From positions 3,802,001 through 3,866,000 of the forward strand of contig NZ_JAPDUW010000001.1 of NCBI RefSeq assembly GCF_026015295.1: 64,000 bases of DNA. The letters run 5' to 3'. This document shows positions 1-7,390 of the stretch, in pieces. The DNA comes from Segatella copri (lineage in GTDB: Bacteria; Bacteroidota; Bacteroidia; Bacteroidales; Bacteroidaceae). Numbering within the stretch: the stretch's first letter is position 1; each line of letters starts with the position of its first letter. The notes beneath the pieces were generated by a model that had not been told where the DNA came from, ran no database searches, and worked only from the letters and a program-made list of their open reading frames with translations. A program made the translations under genes and the position numbers.

Positions 1-1
1 G

Positions 2-1207
2 TGGGTAGCCTACCAGACTGCCTATCTCAAGGCGCACTATCCTGCCGAATATATGGCGGCGCTGATGACCCGACGCTTTGCACAGATTACCGAAATCACC
101 AAGCTGATGGAGGAGTGCCAGTCGATGGGCATCAAGACCTTGGGTCCGGATGTGAACGAGAGTTACCGTGTGTTCGGTGTGAACGAGCATGGAGAGATAC
201 GTTTCGGTCTTTCAGCCATCAAGGGTATGGGTGCTCCGGCAGCCGATGCCATCGTGGCAGAGCGACTGAAGAACGGACCTTATAAGAGCATCTTCGATTT
301 TGCCGAGCGTGTAGATTACTCCAGCGTGAACCGCAAGGCTTTCGAAACCTTGGCGCTGAGTGGCGGTTTCGACAGCTTCGGCATCCGTCGCGAGCAGTTC
401 TTCGGCAAGAACAACAAGGGCGAAACCTTCCTCGATACGCTGGTGCGCTACGGTCAGCTCTTCCAGCAGGAACAGCACGAGGCTGCCAACTCACTCTTTG
501 GCGGTACCGAGGCGATAGAGATAGCTACGCCGCCTATTCCTGATGCAGAGAGCTGGAGCACCATCGAACGTCTGAACCGTGAGCGCGAGCTTGTGGGCAT
601 CTATCTTTCTGCCCATCCGCTCGATGAGTACAGCATCATCCTCAACTCCCTCTGCAATACCCATTGCTCTGAACTGGGTGACAAGCAGGAGCTGGCAAAG
701 AAGGAGGATGTGGTGCTGGGCGGCATCATCACGGGTGTGAAGTCGAAGTTTACCAAGACGGGCAAGCCGTGCGGTTTCGTTACGCTCGAAGACTTTGAGG
801 GCTCAGGCGAGCTGGCTCTCTTTGGCGAAGACTGGGGCAAGTGGCGCGGCATCATGGTTGAAGGCAGCACCATCTACATCACCGCCAAGTGCGTTTCCCG
901 TTACGGCAATGCCAACTATCTCGATTTCCAGATAGGCAATGTGGAGTATCTGCAGACGGTCAAGGAGAACCGCATCGACCGCTTTACCATCAATGTGGAG
1001 AGCGATGCGATAGATGAAACGATGGTCAGCGACCTGCAGACTATTCTGGAGAATGACGAGGGCAAGGCGCAGCTCTTTTTCCAGATACATGATGTTGACA
1101 GCAATACCTATCTGCTGATGCGTGCCCGTGAGCATACGGTGGGTGTGGGACATGCCCTCATCCAGTATATCGAGCAGCATCCTAAGATGAGCTATCAGAT
1201 CAATTAG
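2..1207 (+). CDS. dnaE: DNA polymerase III alpha subunit, C-terminal part (5' end outside window)
   Basis: This is the C-terminal 401 residues of the replicative polymerase catalytic subunit; the frame is open from base 2 and the catalytic PHP and palm parts lie upstream of the window. Visible are the segment AYQTAYLKAHYPAEYMAAL, typical of the DnaE region after the fingers, then a helix-hairpin-helix stretch (SIFDFAERVD) and an OB-fold of nucleic-acid-binding type (VVLGGIITGVKSKFTKTGKP onward). The methionine at base 53 is internal, not the start. The gene ends 37 bases before trxA. Family assignment is confident; nothing unusual is seen in the part present. Confidence 0.95.
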   Translation, partial: WVAYQTAYLKAHYPAEYMAALMTRRFAQITEITKLMEECQSMGIKTLGPDVNESYRVFGVNEHGEIRFGLSAIKGMGAPAADAIVAERLKNGPYKSIFDFAERVDYSSVNRKAFETLALSGGFDSFGIRREQFFGKNNKGETFLDTLVRYGQLFQQEQHEAANSLFGGTEAIEIATPPIPDAESWSTIERLNRERELVGIYLSAHPLDEYSIILNSLCNTHCSELGDKQELAKKEDVVLGGIITGVKSKFTKTGKPCGFVTLEDFEGSGELALFGEDWGKWRGIMVEGSTIYITAKCVSRYGNANYLDFQIGNVEYLQTVKENRIDRFTINVESDAIDETMVSDLQTILENDEGKAQLFFQIHDVDSNTYLLMRAREHTVGVGHALIQYIEQHPKMSYQIN

Positions 1208-1244
1208 AGATAATTTTAGTTTTAATATAAAAAGGTATAGAAAA

Positions 1245-1559
1245 ATGGAAGTAACAATTACAACCGAGAATTTCGAGAGCTACAAGAATGGCGAACTGCC
1301 ATTGGTAGTAGATTTGTGGGCAACATGGTGCGGTCCTTGCCGCCAGATTGCTCCTATCGTATCAGAACTTGCTGAGGAGTTTGACGGCAAGGTGGTAGTA
1401 GGTAAGTGTGATGTAGAGGAGAACGACGACATCGCTATGGAGTTTGGTGTTCGTAATATCCCTACCATCCTCTTCTTCAAGGGTGGCCAGCTGGTAGATA
1501 AGTATGTTGGCGCAGCCTCTAAGGCAACCCTTACCGAGAAGTTCCAGGCTCTCCTGTAA
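1245..1559 (+). CDS. trxA: Thioredoxin
   Basis: A 104-residue cytoplasmic thioredoxin that reduces protein disulfides. It has the canonical active site WCGPC after the beta strand VVDLWATWCGPC, the conserved cis-proline region NIPTILFF, and no signal peptide, so it is a stand-alone cytosolic form. Length is typical of the family. It lies 37 bases after dnaE in the same direction and a strong hairpin terminator follows at once, so it is probably the last gene of that transcript. Confidence 0.95.
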   Translation: MEVTITTENFESYKNGELPLVVDLWATWCGPCRQIAPIVSELAEEFDGKVVVGKCDVEENDDIAMEFGVRNIPTILFFKGGQLVDKYVGAASKATLTEKFQALL

Positions 1560-1581
1560 TCAGCCCGGATAGGAAATGATA

Positions 1582-1629
1582 AAAGCATCTGGCTTGAGAA
1601 AATATGTTCTCAGCCAGATGCTTTTTTTT
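1582..1629. terminator. Bidirectional hairpin terminator between trxA and tsaE
   Basis: Inverted arms AAAGCATCTGGCTTGAGAA and TTCTCAGCCAGATGCTTT flank a short loop, with a T-run on the plus strand and A-rich sequence on the other side. The genes on both sides converge here. Confidence 0.85.
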
Positions 1630-1648
1630 GTTCGGGGCTGTCGGTGAC

Positions 1649-2059
1649 TTACCATTCTACGCTTCTTGTTCCGTCTTCTTCTACGGTGATAGTCACTTTG
1701 GTGCAGTCTTCCGGCAGCAGTTCTTCTATCAGTTCCGGCCACTCCAGGAAACAGAGGTTGCCGCTGTAGAAATAATCTTCGTAGCCCATGTCGTATACCT
1801 CCTCGAGTTTCTTGATGCGGTAGAAGTCGAAGTGGTAGACAGGTGAGCCGTCGCCCGCTGTATATTCGTTTACGAGGGCGAAGGTAGGAGATGTGATGAC
1901 ATCTTCTACGCCCAGTTCTTCGCAAATAGCTTTTACAAATGTTGTCTTTCCGGCTCCCATCTTGCCATAGAAGGCAAAGACCTTGCCGTCGCCCATGTTC
2001 TGCAGAAATTCCTTGGCTGCTTCATGGATCGTGTCTAATGAGTCAATTTTTATCTTCAT
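1649..2059 (-). CDS. tsaE: tRNA threonylcarbamoyladenosine biosynthesis ATPase TsaE
   Basis: A 136-residue P-loop ATPase of the t6A37 tRNA modification pathway, acting with TsaB, TsaC and TsaD in the cytoplasm. The Walker A motif GKMGAGKTTFVKAI lies near residue 32, followed by the family segment TSPTFALVNEY and a HFDFYRI-type motif. Length matches the family. It starts 51 bases after the stop of porX on the same strand, and the spacer between them carries AAGTTCAAAG-type repeat words. No unusual features. Confidence 0.93.
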   Translation of the reverse strand: MKIKIDSLDTIHEAAKEFLQNMGDGKVFAFYGKMGAGKTTFVKAICEELGVEDVITSPTFALVNEYTAGDGSPVYHFDFYRIKKLEEVYDMGYEDYFYSGNLCFLEWPELIEELLPEDCTKVTITVEEDGTRSVEW

Positions 2060-2110
2060 ATATGTTTACTTTGAACTTTGATCTTTATGATTACTATTAA
2101 CTATCCCTTC
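2060..2110 (-). repeat. Heptad spacer between porX and tsaE
   Basis: Read on the minus strand, an ATAGTTAATAG word follows the porX stop and TCAAAGTTCAAAGTAAA words (period 7) precede the tsaE ATG. It is one member of the polar spacer family found throughout this window. Confidence 0.7.
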
Positions 2111-3664
2111 TTACCTTTTTCTCGGTGTCAGCGTGATGAGCGGTATGAGCATTTCCTCCATCGAGATGCCGCCGTGCTGGAAGGTATCCTTGTAGTATTG
2201 CACATAATAGTTATAATTATTCGGATAGGCGAAGAAACTGTCGCCCGTGGCAAATACATACGAGGTACTCAGGTTAGGTGCCGGCAACTGGGCACGCTGA
2301 GGCTCCTTGATGGTGAAAACTTCCTTGCTCTGGTAAGCCAGATTCTTGCCCAGCTTGTAGCGCAGGTTGGTGTTCGTGTTGCGGTCGCCTACAATCTTGA
2401 TTGGTTTCGATGCCCTGATGCTGCCGTGGTCGGTGGTGAGCACTACCTGGTAATCGCTCTGCGAAAGGAGCTTGAAGAGTTCGGAGAGAACCGAATGGCG
2501 GAGCCAGCTCTGCGTGATGCTGCGGTAGGCACTCTCGTTGTTGGCAAGCTCGCGCACCATCTTAGATTCGGTACGCGCGTGAGAGAGCATGTCGATGAAG
2601 TTAATCACCAGCACGTTCAGGTCGTTGTTCCGGCATTCGTTGTAATGCTCCAGGAAACGGTCGGCACCCTGCGAATCGTTCACCTTGTGATAACTGAAGG
2701 TATAGTGCTTTCTGAATCGCTCTATCTGGGTCTGTATCAGCGGCGCCTCGTTGAGGTTCTTGCCTTCCTCCTCGTCCTCATCTACCCAGAGGTCAGGGAA
2801 CATTTCGGCTATCTTGTTCGGCATCAGACCGCTGAAGATGGCGTTGCGCGCATATTGCGTGGCGGTAGGAAGGATGCTCATGTAGAGCTGCTCGTCGATG
2901 TCGAACAGGTCGCCGATGTCTTCAGCCAGCATGCGCCACTGGTCATAGCGGAAGTTATCTATCACAATCAGGAACACCTTCTTGCCCTCATCAAGCAGCG
3001 GGAATATCTTGCGCTTGAAGATGTCGGGACTCATCAGATGGCGGTCTCTGTTGTCGGGACTCACCCAGTCGAGATAGTTCTTGGCTATGTATTTGGCGAA
3101 CCCCTGGTTAGCCTCTTCCTTCTGCATGCCCAGCATCTCTGCCATCGGACTTGCCGTATCGCTCAGCTTCAGTTCCCAGCTTACCAGTCGCCTGTAAATC
3201 TCCATCCAGTCTTCCGCACTTCTGCATTCCATCATCTGCATGGCTATCTGCTGGTAGTCCTGCTGGTATCCGCTCTGCGTCACCTCCGCCACGATGTCTT
3301 TGCGGTGGATGTTCTTCTTGAGCGAGAGCAGAATCTGGTTCGGGTTTACGGGTTTTATCAGATAGTCGGCTATCTTTGAACCGATTGCCTGGTCCATGAT
3401 GTTTTCTTCTTCGCTCTTGGTGCACATCACTACCGGTGTGGCAGGCTGGATGTCCTTGATGCGTAGCAGGGTTTCCAGTCCGCTGAGTCCCGGCATCATC
3501 TCATCGAGCAGGATGAGGTCGAAGGTCTGCTGGCGGCAAAGTTCAATGGCATCAGGGCCGTTGCTTACCGTCTGCACTTCGTATCCTTTCTTTTCCAGAA
3601 AGATGATGTGTGCCTTGAGAAGTTCTATCTCGTCGTCTATCCAAAGTAATAATCCGTTGCTCAT
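2111..3664 (-). CDS. porX: PorX-type response regulator with PglZ phosphatase domain
   Basis: A 517-residue two-domain protein. Residues 1-120 form a CheY-like receiver with acidic pair IDDE, phospho-acceptor Asp in DLILLDEMMPG and a conserved Lys in DYLIKPVNP. From about residue 200 to the end is a PglZ/alkaline-phosphatase-like domain with metal-binding motifs VIDNFRYDQ and TTDHGSIR. In Porphyromonas and Flavobacterium PorX regulates the type IX secretion system with PorY and an ECF sigma factor; that role is established for the family and inferred here. The gene for PorW, another T9SS component, lies at 17.4-20.6 kb, with the accessory island between the two. Confidence 0.92.
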   Translation of the reverse strand: MSNGLLLWIDDEIELLKAHIIFLEKKGYEVQTVSNGPDAIELCRQQTFDLILLDEMMPGLSGLETLLRIKDIQPATPVVMCTKSEEENIMDQAIGSKIADYLIKPVNPNQILLSLKKNIHRKDIVAEVTQSGYQQDYQQIAMQMMECRSAEDWMEIYRRLVSWELKLSDTASPMAEMLGMQKEEANQGFAKYIAKNYLDWVSPDNRDRHLMSPDIFKRKIFPLLDEGKKVFLIVIDNFRYDQWRMLAEDIGDLFDIDEQLYMSILPTATQYARNAIFSGLMPNKIAEMFPDLWVDEDEEEGKNLNEAPLIQTQIERFRKHYTFSYHKVNDSQGADRFLEHYNECRNNDLNVLVINFIDMLSHARTESKMVRELANNESAYRSITQSWLRHSVLSELFKLLSQSDYQVVLTTDHGSIRASKPIKIVGDRNTNTNLRYKLGKNLAYQSKEVFTIKEPQRAQLPAPNLSTSYVFATGDSFFAYPNNYNYYVQYYKDTFQHGGISMEEMLIPLITLTPRKR

Positions 3665-3976
3665 ATTTTATATCCTTTTTCTTTTCGGGGTGCTAAAGTA
3701 CAAAGAAAAATGGAATGGGGAACACGACTTTACGTTAAAGAGAGTTAATGATAAAGATTCTTTGGTACTTTTTATGAAAACGTTTGTATTACCTTGTGAC
3801 AAAACCTAAAAACATAGGTTAATTAAAACTTATTTGTATAACTAAACGTAAGCATTATGATCAGACGCAATTACTTGAAAAGTTTGTCTATTTAGCAATA
3901 ATACGACCGGGAATCCGTTTCTTATGGTAAGGTAATTCATAAAAACGAACAATAAAAAGAAGAAAAACAAGAAACA
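3665..3976. other. Divergent intergenic region porX / lysO
   Basis: This 312-base gap holds the start regions of two divergent genes. A TACTTTAG sequence on the minus strand just upstream of porX resembles a -7 box with one mismatch. No RNA gene, riboswitch or repeat was recognised in the rest. Confidence 0.5.
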
Positions 3977-4288
3977 ATGCTCAAGATAGTAATGATTATG
4001 CTATGCGGAATAGGTACCGGCTATCTGCTCCGCAACAAGAAAATGAGTTTTATCGGCCGTATCATCACGGCGCTGATATGGGTACTCCTGTTCCTGCTCG
4101 GTATCGAGGTAGGTTCTAACCCTCGTATCATCAGCGGTCTTCAGACCCTGGGACTTGAGGCGATAGCCCTGACCTTGGGAGGCAGTCTGGGTAGTGCACT
4201 CTTTGCTTGGGCATTGTGGAAGTATGTTACAGCAAAGCAGGCTAAATCGTCGGCTCACGCTGAAACCGGGAAAGGAGGCAAGGCATGA
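3977..4288 (+). CDS. LysO-type lysine exporter, N-terminal subunit
   Basis: A 103-residue inner-membrane protein with about three hydrophobic segments (IVMIMLCGIGTGYLL, IITALIWVLLFLLGIEVG and a C-terminal helix). It resembles the N-terminal third of E. coli LysO (YbjE, DUF340), where GIEVGSNP is characteristic. The stop overlaps the start of the next gene as ATGA, which implies translational coupling, and the two products together cover the length of one LysO protein. It is therefore read as a split exporter, not a broken gene. Confidence 0.8.
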   Translation: MLKIVMIMLCGIGTGYLLRNKKMSFIGRIITALIWVLLFLLGIEVGSNPRIISGLQTLGLEAIALTLGGSLGSALFAWALWKYVTAKQAKSSAHAETGKGGKA

Positions 4289-4887
4289 AAGGCAGTTTGA
4301 TTATCGTAAGCTTCTTTGTTCTGGGTATCATCGTAGGCTTGTGTGATGTGATTCCGGCAGGTCTTCTGGATAGCGACGTGAGCTATTGTGCACTCTGCTG
4401 CCTGATGTTCTGCGTAGGTATCAGCATCGGTTGCGATACCTCTGTGCTGAAGAGTTTCAAGAAGGTGAATCCCCGTCTGATGATGCTCCCTGTGATGACC
4501 ATTCTGGGTACGCTGGCAGGTTGTGCCGCCGTATCTCTCATCTTGAGCCACCGCCAGCTTACCGATTGTCTGGCAATCGGTTCAGGATTCGGATATTACT
4601 CTCTTTCGAGTATCTTCATCACCGAATACAGGGGCGCCGAACTGGGAACCATCGCCCTTCTTGCCAACATTTTCCGCGAGATTCTCACCCTGCTGTGTGC
4701 TCCGCTGCTGGCAAAATACTTCGGCAAACTGGCACCTATCAGTGTAGGTGGAGCCACGACCATGGATACAACGTTACCTATCATCACCCGATATTCGGGC
4801 GAGAGTTTCATCATCGTTTCCATCTTTCATGGCTTCTGTGTCGACTTTTCTGTACCCTTCCTGGTTACCTTCTTCTGTTCTTTGTAG
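4285..4887 (+). CDS. lysO: LysO family lysine exporter, C-terminal subunit
   Basis: A 200-residue polytopic membrane protein that corresponds to the C-terminal two thirds of LysO. It has helices around VVSFFVLGIIVGLCDVIPAG and YCALCCLMFCVGISIGCD, and the conserved segment VGGATTMDTTLP near residue 155. LysO mediates lysine (and thialysine) export in E. coli; that substrate is inferred here. It is coupled to the preceding gene by a 4-base overlap. A bidirectional hairpin follows at 4923. Confidence 0.85.
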   Translation: MKGSLIIVSFFVLGIIVGLCDVIPAGLLDSDVSYCALCCLMFCVGISIGCDTSVLKSFKKVNPRLMMLPVMTILGTLAGCAAVSLILSHRQLTDCLAIGSGFGYYSLSSIFITEYRGAELGTIALLANIFREILTLLCAPLLAKYFGKLAPISVGGATTMDTTLPIITRYSGESFIIVSIFHGFCVDFSVPFLVTFFCSL

Positions 4888-4922
4888 AAATAGCTAAAAG
4901 CAGTTCTTAAGACCTAAATAAA

Positions 4923-4955
4923 AAAGCCCCCGATGCGTTATGCACCGAGGGCTTT
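4923..4955 (-). terminator. Hairpin terminator at the edge of the smalltalk-HU unit
   Basis: Arms AAAGCCCCCGATGC and GCACCGAGGGCTTT are followed by a T-run on the minus strand, which fits termination of the smalltalk gene. It also lies 36 bases after lysO and may serve both strands. A close copy occurs at 49813-49843. Confidence 0.8.
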
Positions 4956-4989
4956 GCTATGTCGAATCAAAATTTAAAAAACATCTTTT

Positions 4990-5019
4990 TTTTTACCTTT
5001 TTACTTTTTTACCTTTAAA
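4990..5019. repeat. Left copy of a 30-bp direct repeat bracketing the island
   Basis: A perfect 30-base match (alternating TTTTTACC and TTTTTTACC words ending in TTTAAA) recurs in the same orientation at 17296-17325. The two copies enclose the whole smalltalk-to-antirepressor block. The repeat also contains the smalltalk stop codon and belongs to a class of low-complexity spacer words, so it may not be an attachment site. Confidence 0.7.
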
Positions 5020-5110
5020 GAGTGCAGCTGGTAACTCCGAGCGTAGTAGCGATGGCTGTAAGGACGGAGATTGCAATCTGCAAAATCGTTTTCCAAGTGT
5101 TTACTTTCAT
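5015..5110 (-). CDS. Smalltalk family small protein (31 aa)
   Basis: The minus strand encodes 31 residues starting MKVNTWKTILQIAISVL and ending in GVTSCTL. This matches the Bacteroidota 'smalltalk' family: a Lys/Trp-containing N-terminus, one hydrophobic helix (about residues 8-25) and a Cys near the C-terminus. The function is unknown. It follows the HU-like gene on the same strand, separated by two hairpins and a TTCAACA repeat array, which is the usual company of this family. A terminator lies downstream. Start choice: the ATG at 5108-5110 lies immediately after the repeat array. Confidence 0.85.
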   Translation of the reverse strand: MKVNTWKTILQIAISVLTAIATTLGVTSCTL

Positions 5111-5196
5111 AGTTTGAATGTTGAATGTTGAGTGTTGAATGTTGACTTTTTTAATGTTGAATGTTGAGTGTTGAATTTTGACTTGGTGGGGGATGC
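5111..5196 (-). repeat. Heptad array upstream of smalltalk
   Basis: Read on the minus strand, two blocks of TTCAACA/CTCAACA words separated by TTAAAAAAG run to within a few bases of the smalltalk ATG. Period is 7. Confidence 0.75.
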
Positions 5197-5197
5197 G

Positions 5198-5232
5198 CTG
5201 GCTTCTAGCCAGGGCGGCCCTCAGGCGAGGGC
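5198..5232 (-). terminator. Two adjacent hairpins between HU and smalltalk
   Basis: GCCCTC/GAGGGC (5217-5232) and CTGGCT/AGCCAG (5198-5212) form two compact stem-loops directly after the HU stop. Neither is followed by a clean T-run, so they could be RNA processing or stability elements instead of a terminator. Confidence 0.5.
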
Positions 5233-5233
5233 T

Positions 5234-5797
5234 TTATTCAAGCCCGTCGCCGCTATCCTGAGAGCCGCCTCCGCCGCCTTCTTGGGTTCCGCCGCCGGTT
5301 GTACCCGAGCCGCCCTGGCTGGTGTCAGAGCCGCCGCCCTGAGTTGTGCCACCGCCGCCTGTGGTGCCCTCCTCGTCGGTGCCGATATAGCCGCCGTACT
5401 CCTGAATCTTGCACTTCTTGCGCAGCTCGGCATTGCTCCAGCTCTTCGTGTTTCTCACAATCAGGTGCACGCCTTCTACGCTGGCAGCTGTCACCTTCTC
5501 CTTGGTATCCTCCGCCTTGGAGCTCATACCGATGGAGAACAGTCCGAGGTCAGAGAGACGCACGCTCTTGCCGTCGAGAATCAGCTCCTGCAGATGGTCG
5601 AGTGCATCCATCAGCACACCGTGGATGGTACCTCGTGAGTAAGGCGAGCCGTGGTCGGAGATATGCGATACGAATCCCTCGAAGTCCACTTCGCGGTCGG
5701 TTACCGAAGTAGCATACCACTTCTTCTTACCTGCGTTTTCACCAGTCTGAGGTGTGCGCTGTACTTTACGATATTTCAATGTTCCTTTCTGTTCCAT
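5234..5797 (-). CDS. HU-like DNA-binding protein with Gly-rich tail
   Basis: A 187-residue protein. Residues 1 to about 125 resemble the Bacteroidota HU-like/IHF-fold family (start MEQKGTLKYRKVQRTP, then FEGFVSHISDHGSPYSRGTI and GKSVRLSDLGLFSIG). The last 45 or so residues are a low-complexity Gly/Ser/Thr/Gln tail (GGGGTTQGGGSDTSQGG). It probably binds or bends DNA; the exact role is unknown. Its promoter is clear (5899-5930) and it is followed by smalltalk. Its first 104 coding bases recur without change at 49844-49947 in a collapsed copy. A 156-codon frame on the opposite strand is a GC-rich shadow of the tail. Confidence 0.85.
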   Translation of the reverse strand: MEQKGTLKYRKVQRTPQTGENAGKKKWYATSVTDREVDFEGFVSHISDHGSPYSRGTIHGVLMDALDHLQELILDGKSVRLSDLGLFSIGMSSKAEDTKEKVTAASVEGVHLIVRNTKSWSNAELRKKCKIQEYGGYIGTDEEGTTGGGGTTQGGGSDTSQGGSGTTGGGTQEGGGGGSQDSGDGLE

Positions 5798-5870
5798 AAT
5801 CTTTAGTTTTAATGTTGAATGTTAAATTAATAGTGTTGAATGTTGAATGTTGAATGTTGACTTGGCGGGG
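5798..5870 (-). repeat. Heptad array in the HU leader
   Basis: On the minus strand, CAAGTCAACATTCAACATTC words and a second short block run to just before the HU ATG. A shorter version is present in the second copy (about 49961-49985), so array length differs between the two copies. Confidence 0.75.
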
Positions 5871-5898
5871 TGCACAAGCCTTTCTTTGAACGACAGTG

Positions 5899-5930
5899 CA
5901 AAGATACGCCAATTTCCCGATACCACCAAA
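5899..5930 (-). promoter_or_regulatory. Promoter of the HU-smalltalk unit
   Basis: On the minus strand a TTTG -33 box (5927-5930) and a TATCTTTG -7 box (5899-5906) are separated by 20 bases, a perfect Bacteroidota promoter. In the second copy near 50030 the -7 box is kept but the -33 box reads TTAG. Confidence 0.85.
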
Positions 5931-6072
5931 TTTCAGCGTGTGATAAGGCGCGATTTCAGCACGCTTTCAATCCGAAACCTGTTAAACAATCTAACTCGCC
6001 GTTTTGCGCCCCGCAACTCATACTTTTTCAGAAGAGAAAACATAGAGTTAAAGAGAAGAAAACACAGCACCT

Positions 6073-6300
6073 TATTCAGTATTCAGTTATTCAGTTTTTT
6101 TTTAAGGGGTTACTTTTTACCCCCTTAAAAAGTAAAGTTTATATACTATCTATATATCTATATATATATATATAAATATATATAATATAATATAATAATA
6201 AAAAATACATTACAAAATAACCAATCCCTTTCTTTCGGGTTTTCAAACCCTTTATCCATGTAAGGGTTTAAAAAAAAACTGAATAACTGAATACTGAATA
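6073..6300. repeat. 31-bp perfect inverted repeat flanking an AT-rich core
   Basis: The left arm (6073-6103) and right arm (6270-6300) are perfect inverted copies. Each is built of ATTCAGT/ACTGAAT heptads plus nine T or A. The 166-base core contains a GGGG/CCCC hairpin, a (TA)-rich run of about 75 bases and a second hairpin (AAACCCTT/AAGGGTTT). The whole element recurs at 50194-50419. It could be a cruciform, a miniature mobile element or an origin-like unwinding region; the sequence alone does not decide. Confidence 0.85.
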
Positions 6301-6328
6301 CGGAACAAGGCAATTGCAGAAAGGATTG

Positions 6329-6420
6329 TTCTTATATTTTTTGCGCACTTATAAACATTCTCCCCCTTGCCAGCAACTTTTTCTAAACTTTTCCCCGATT
6401 TTCTTGCATGTTTCGAAATA
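6329..6420 (+). repeat. Promoter-region direct repeat, copy 1
   Basis: About 92 bases here, from TTCTTATATTTTTTGCGC to GTTTCGAAATA, recur with few changes at 8291-8382. They carry the upstream part of the rpn promoter. Confidence 0.85.
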
Positions 6421-6434
6421 AAAGTTTATCTTTG
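6403..6434 (+). promoter_or_regulatory. Promoter of rpn-like gene
   Basis: A CTTG -33 box (6403-6406), 20-base spacer and TATCTTTG -7 box (6427-6434) lie 33 bases before the ATG. Confidence 0.8.
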
Positions 6435-6466
6435 CGGCAGATTTACAGAATCTAAATTGATAATTT

Positions 6467-7390
6467 ATGGGTAGATACATCAACCCCTTTACCGATTGGG
6501 GCTTCAAGCGTCTCTTCGGTCAAGAGTTCAGTAAGGACTTGCTGATTAATTTTTTGAACGACTTGTTTGAAGGTGAGTTTCAAATCAAGGACGTAACATT
6601 CAAGGATAAGGAACAGCTTGGAGATACTAATGATCTCCGTGGCTGCATCTTTGATATCTATTGTGTTACCGACGATGACAAGCATTTCATCGTTGAGATG
6701 CAGAACAGATGGGTACCCTTCTTTGTGAATCGTTCCATCTATTATGCTAGTAAGGCTTTTGTTGCCCAACGCAAGAAGTTTGATGAAGCAGGTGACCGTA
6801 CTCCTGTTTTATACCAGTTTGTGCCGGTTTATGTGGTTTGCATCATGAATTTTATGCCAAAGGAGCATGAGGTGACAAAGTTTAGGACAGACGTTGCTTT
6901 GAGGGAGAAGTCTAGTGACTCGATGTTTTCTGACAAGCTTCGTTTCATCTATCTTTCTCTTCCTTTCTTTGATAAGAGTGAGGAAGAATGCGAGACAGGT
7001 TTTGAAAAATGGATTTATGTTTTGAAGTATATGGAAGTATTGGAAAGATTGCCTTTTACGGCACAGAAAAAGATATTCGATCATCTTGCTAAATTGGCGG
7101 ATGTGCGTTGCTTGAGTAGTGAGGAGCAGGAAAAATACGATGAAAGTATTAAGGCCGCCGATGATTACTACTCCGGCCTTTATGGCTCTTATGTTGAAGG
7201 AGAGGAAAAGGGAATGGCTAAAGGTAGAGCAGAAGGAATGGCTAAAGGGATGGCTAAAGGAATGGCTAAAGGGATGGCTAAAGAAAAGTTAGACACAGCT
7301 TACCGCCTTTTGTCAATGGGGCTTTCTGAAGCGCAAGTATCAACGGCCACCGAGCTTCCGCTGGAGGAAATTCAGAAAATGAGGAAATAA
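6467..7390 (+). CDS. Rpn family PD-(D/E)XK nuclease / putative transposase
   Basis: A 307-residue protein of the recombination-promoting nuclease (Rpn, PDDEXK_2) family. The family N-terminus NPFTDWGFKRLFGQ is present, and the nuclease core shows the Asp in CIFDIYCV and the E-x-Q form of the third motif in FIVEMQNR. The C-terminal quarter is a tail with repeated GMAK units (residues about 245-267) encoded by a 12-base tandem repeat, then a short helical end. Rpn proteins cut DNA, promote RecA-independent recombination and in E. coli act in phage defence. A second, broken tail follows directly at 7391-7770. Confidence 0.88.
   Translation: MGRYINPFTDWGFKRLFGQEFSKDLLINFLNDLFEGEFQIKDVTFKDKEQLGDTNDLRGCIFDIYCVTDDDKHFIVEMQNRWVPFFVNRSIYYASKAFVAQRKKFDEAGDRTPVLYQFVPVYVVCIMNFMPKEHEVTKFRTDVALREKSSDSMFSDKLRFIYLSLPFFDKSEEECETGFEKWIYVLKYMEVLERLPFTAQKKIFDHLAKLADVRCLSSEEQEKYDESIKAADDYYSGLYGSYVEGEEKGMAKGRAEGMAKGMAKGMAKGMAKEKLDTAYRLLSMGLSEAQVSTATELPLEEIQKMRK

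Noticed and set aside
2078..3379. 433-codon frame antisense to porX
   Set aside because: Overlaps the receiver and PglZ motifs of porX on the other strand; no recognisable protein features.
4888..5014. Lysine riboswitch or other RNA near lysO
   Set aside because: Only a simple terminator hairpin and octad words are visible; no long multi-stem leader upstream of lysO was seen.
5168..5638. 156-codon Ala-rich frame antisense to HU
   Set aside because: Arises from the GC-rich Gly tail codons of the HU-like gene; the promoter and second copy support the minus strand.
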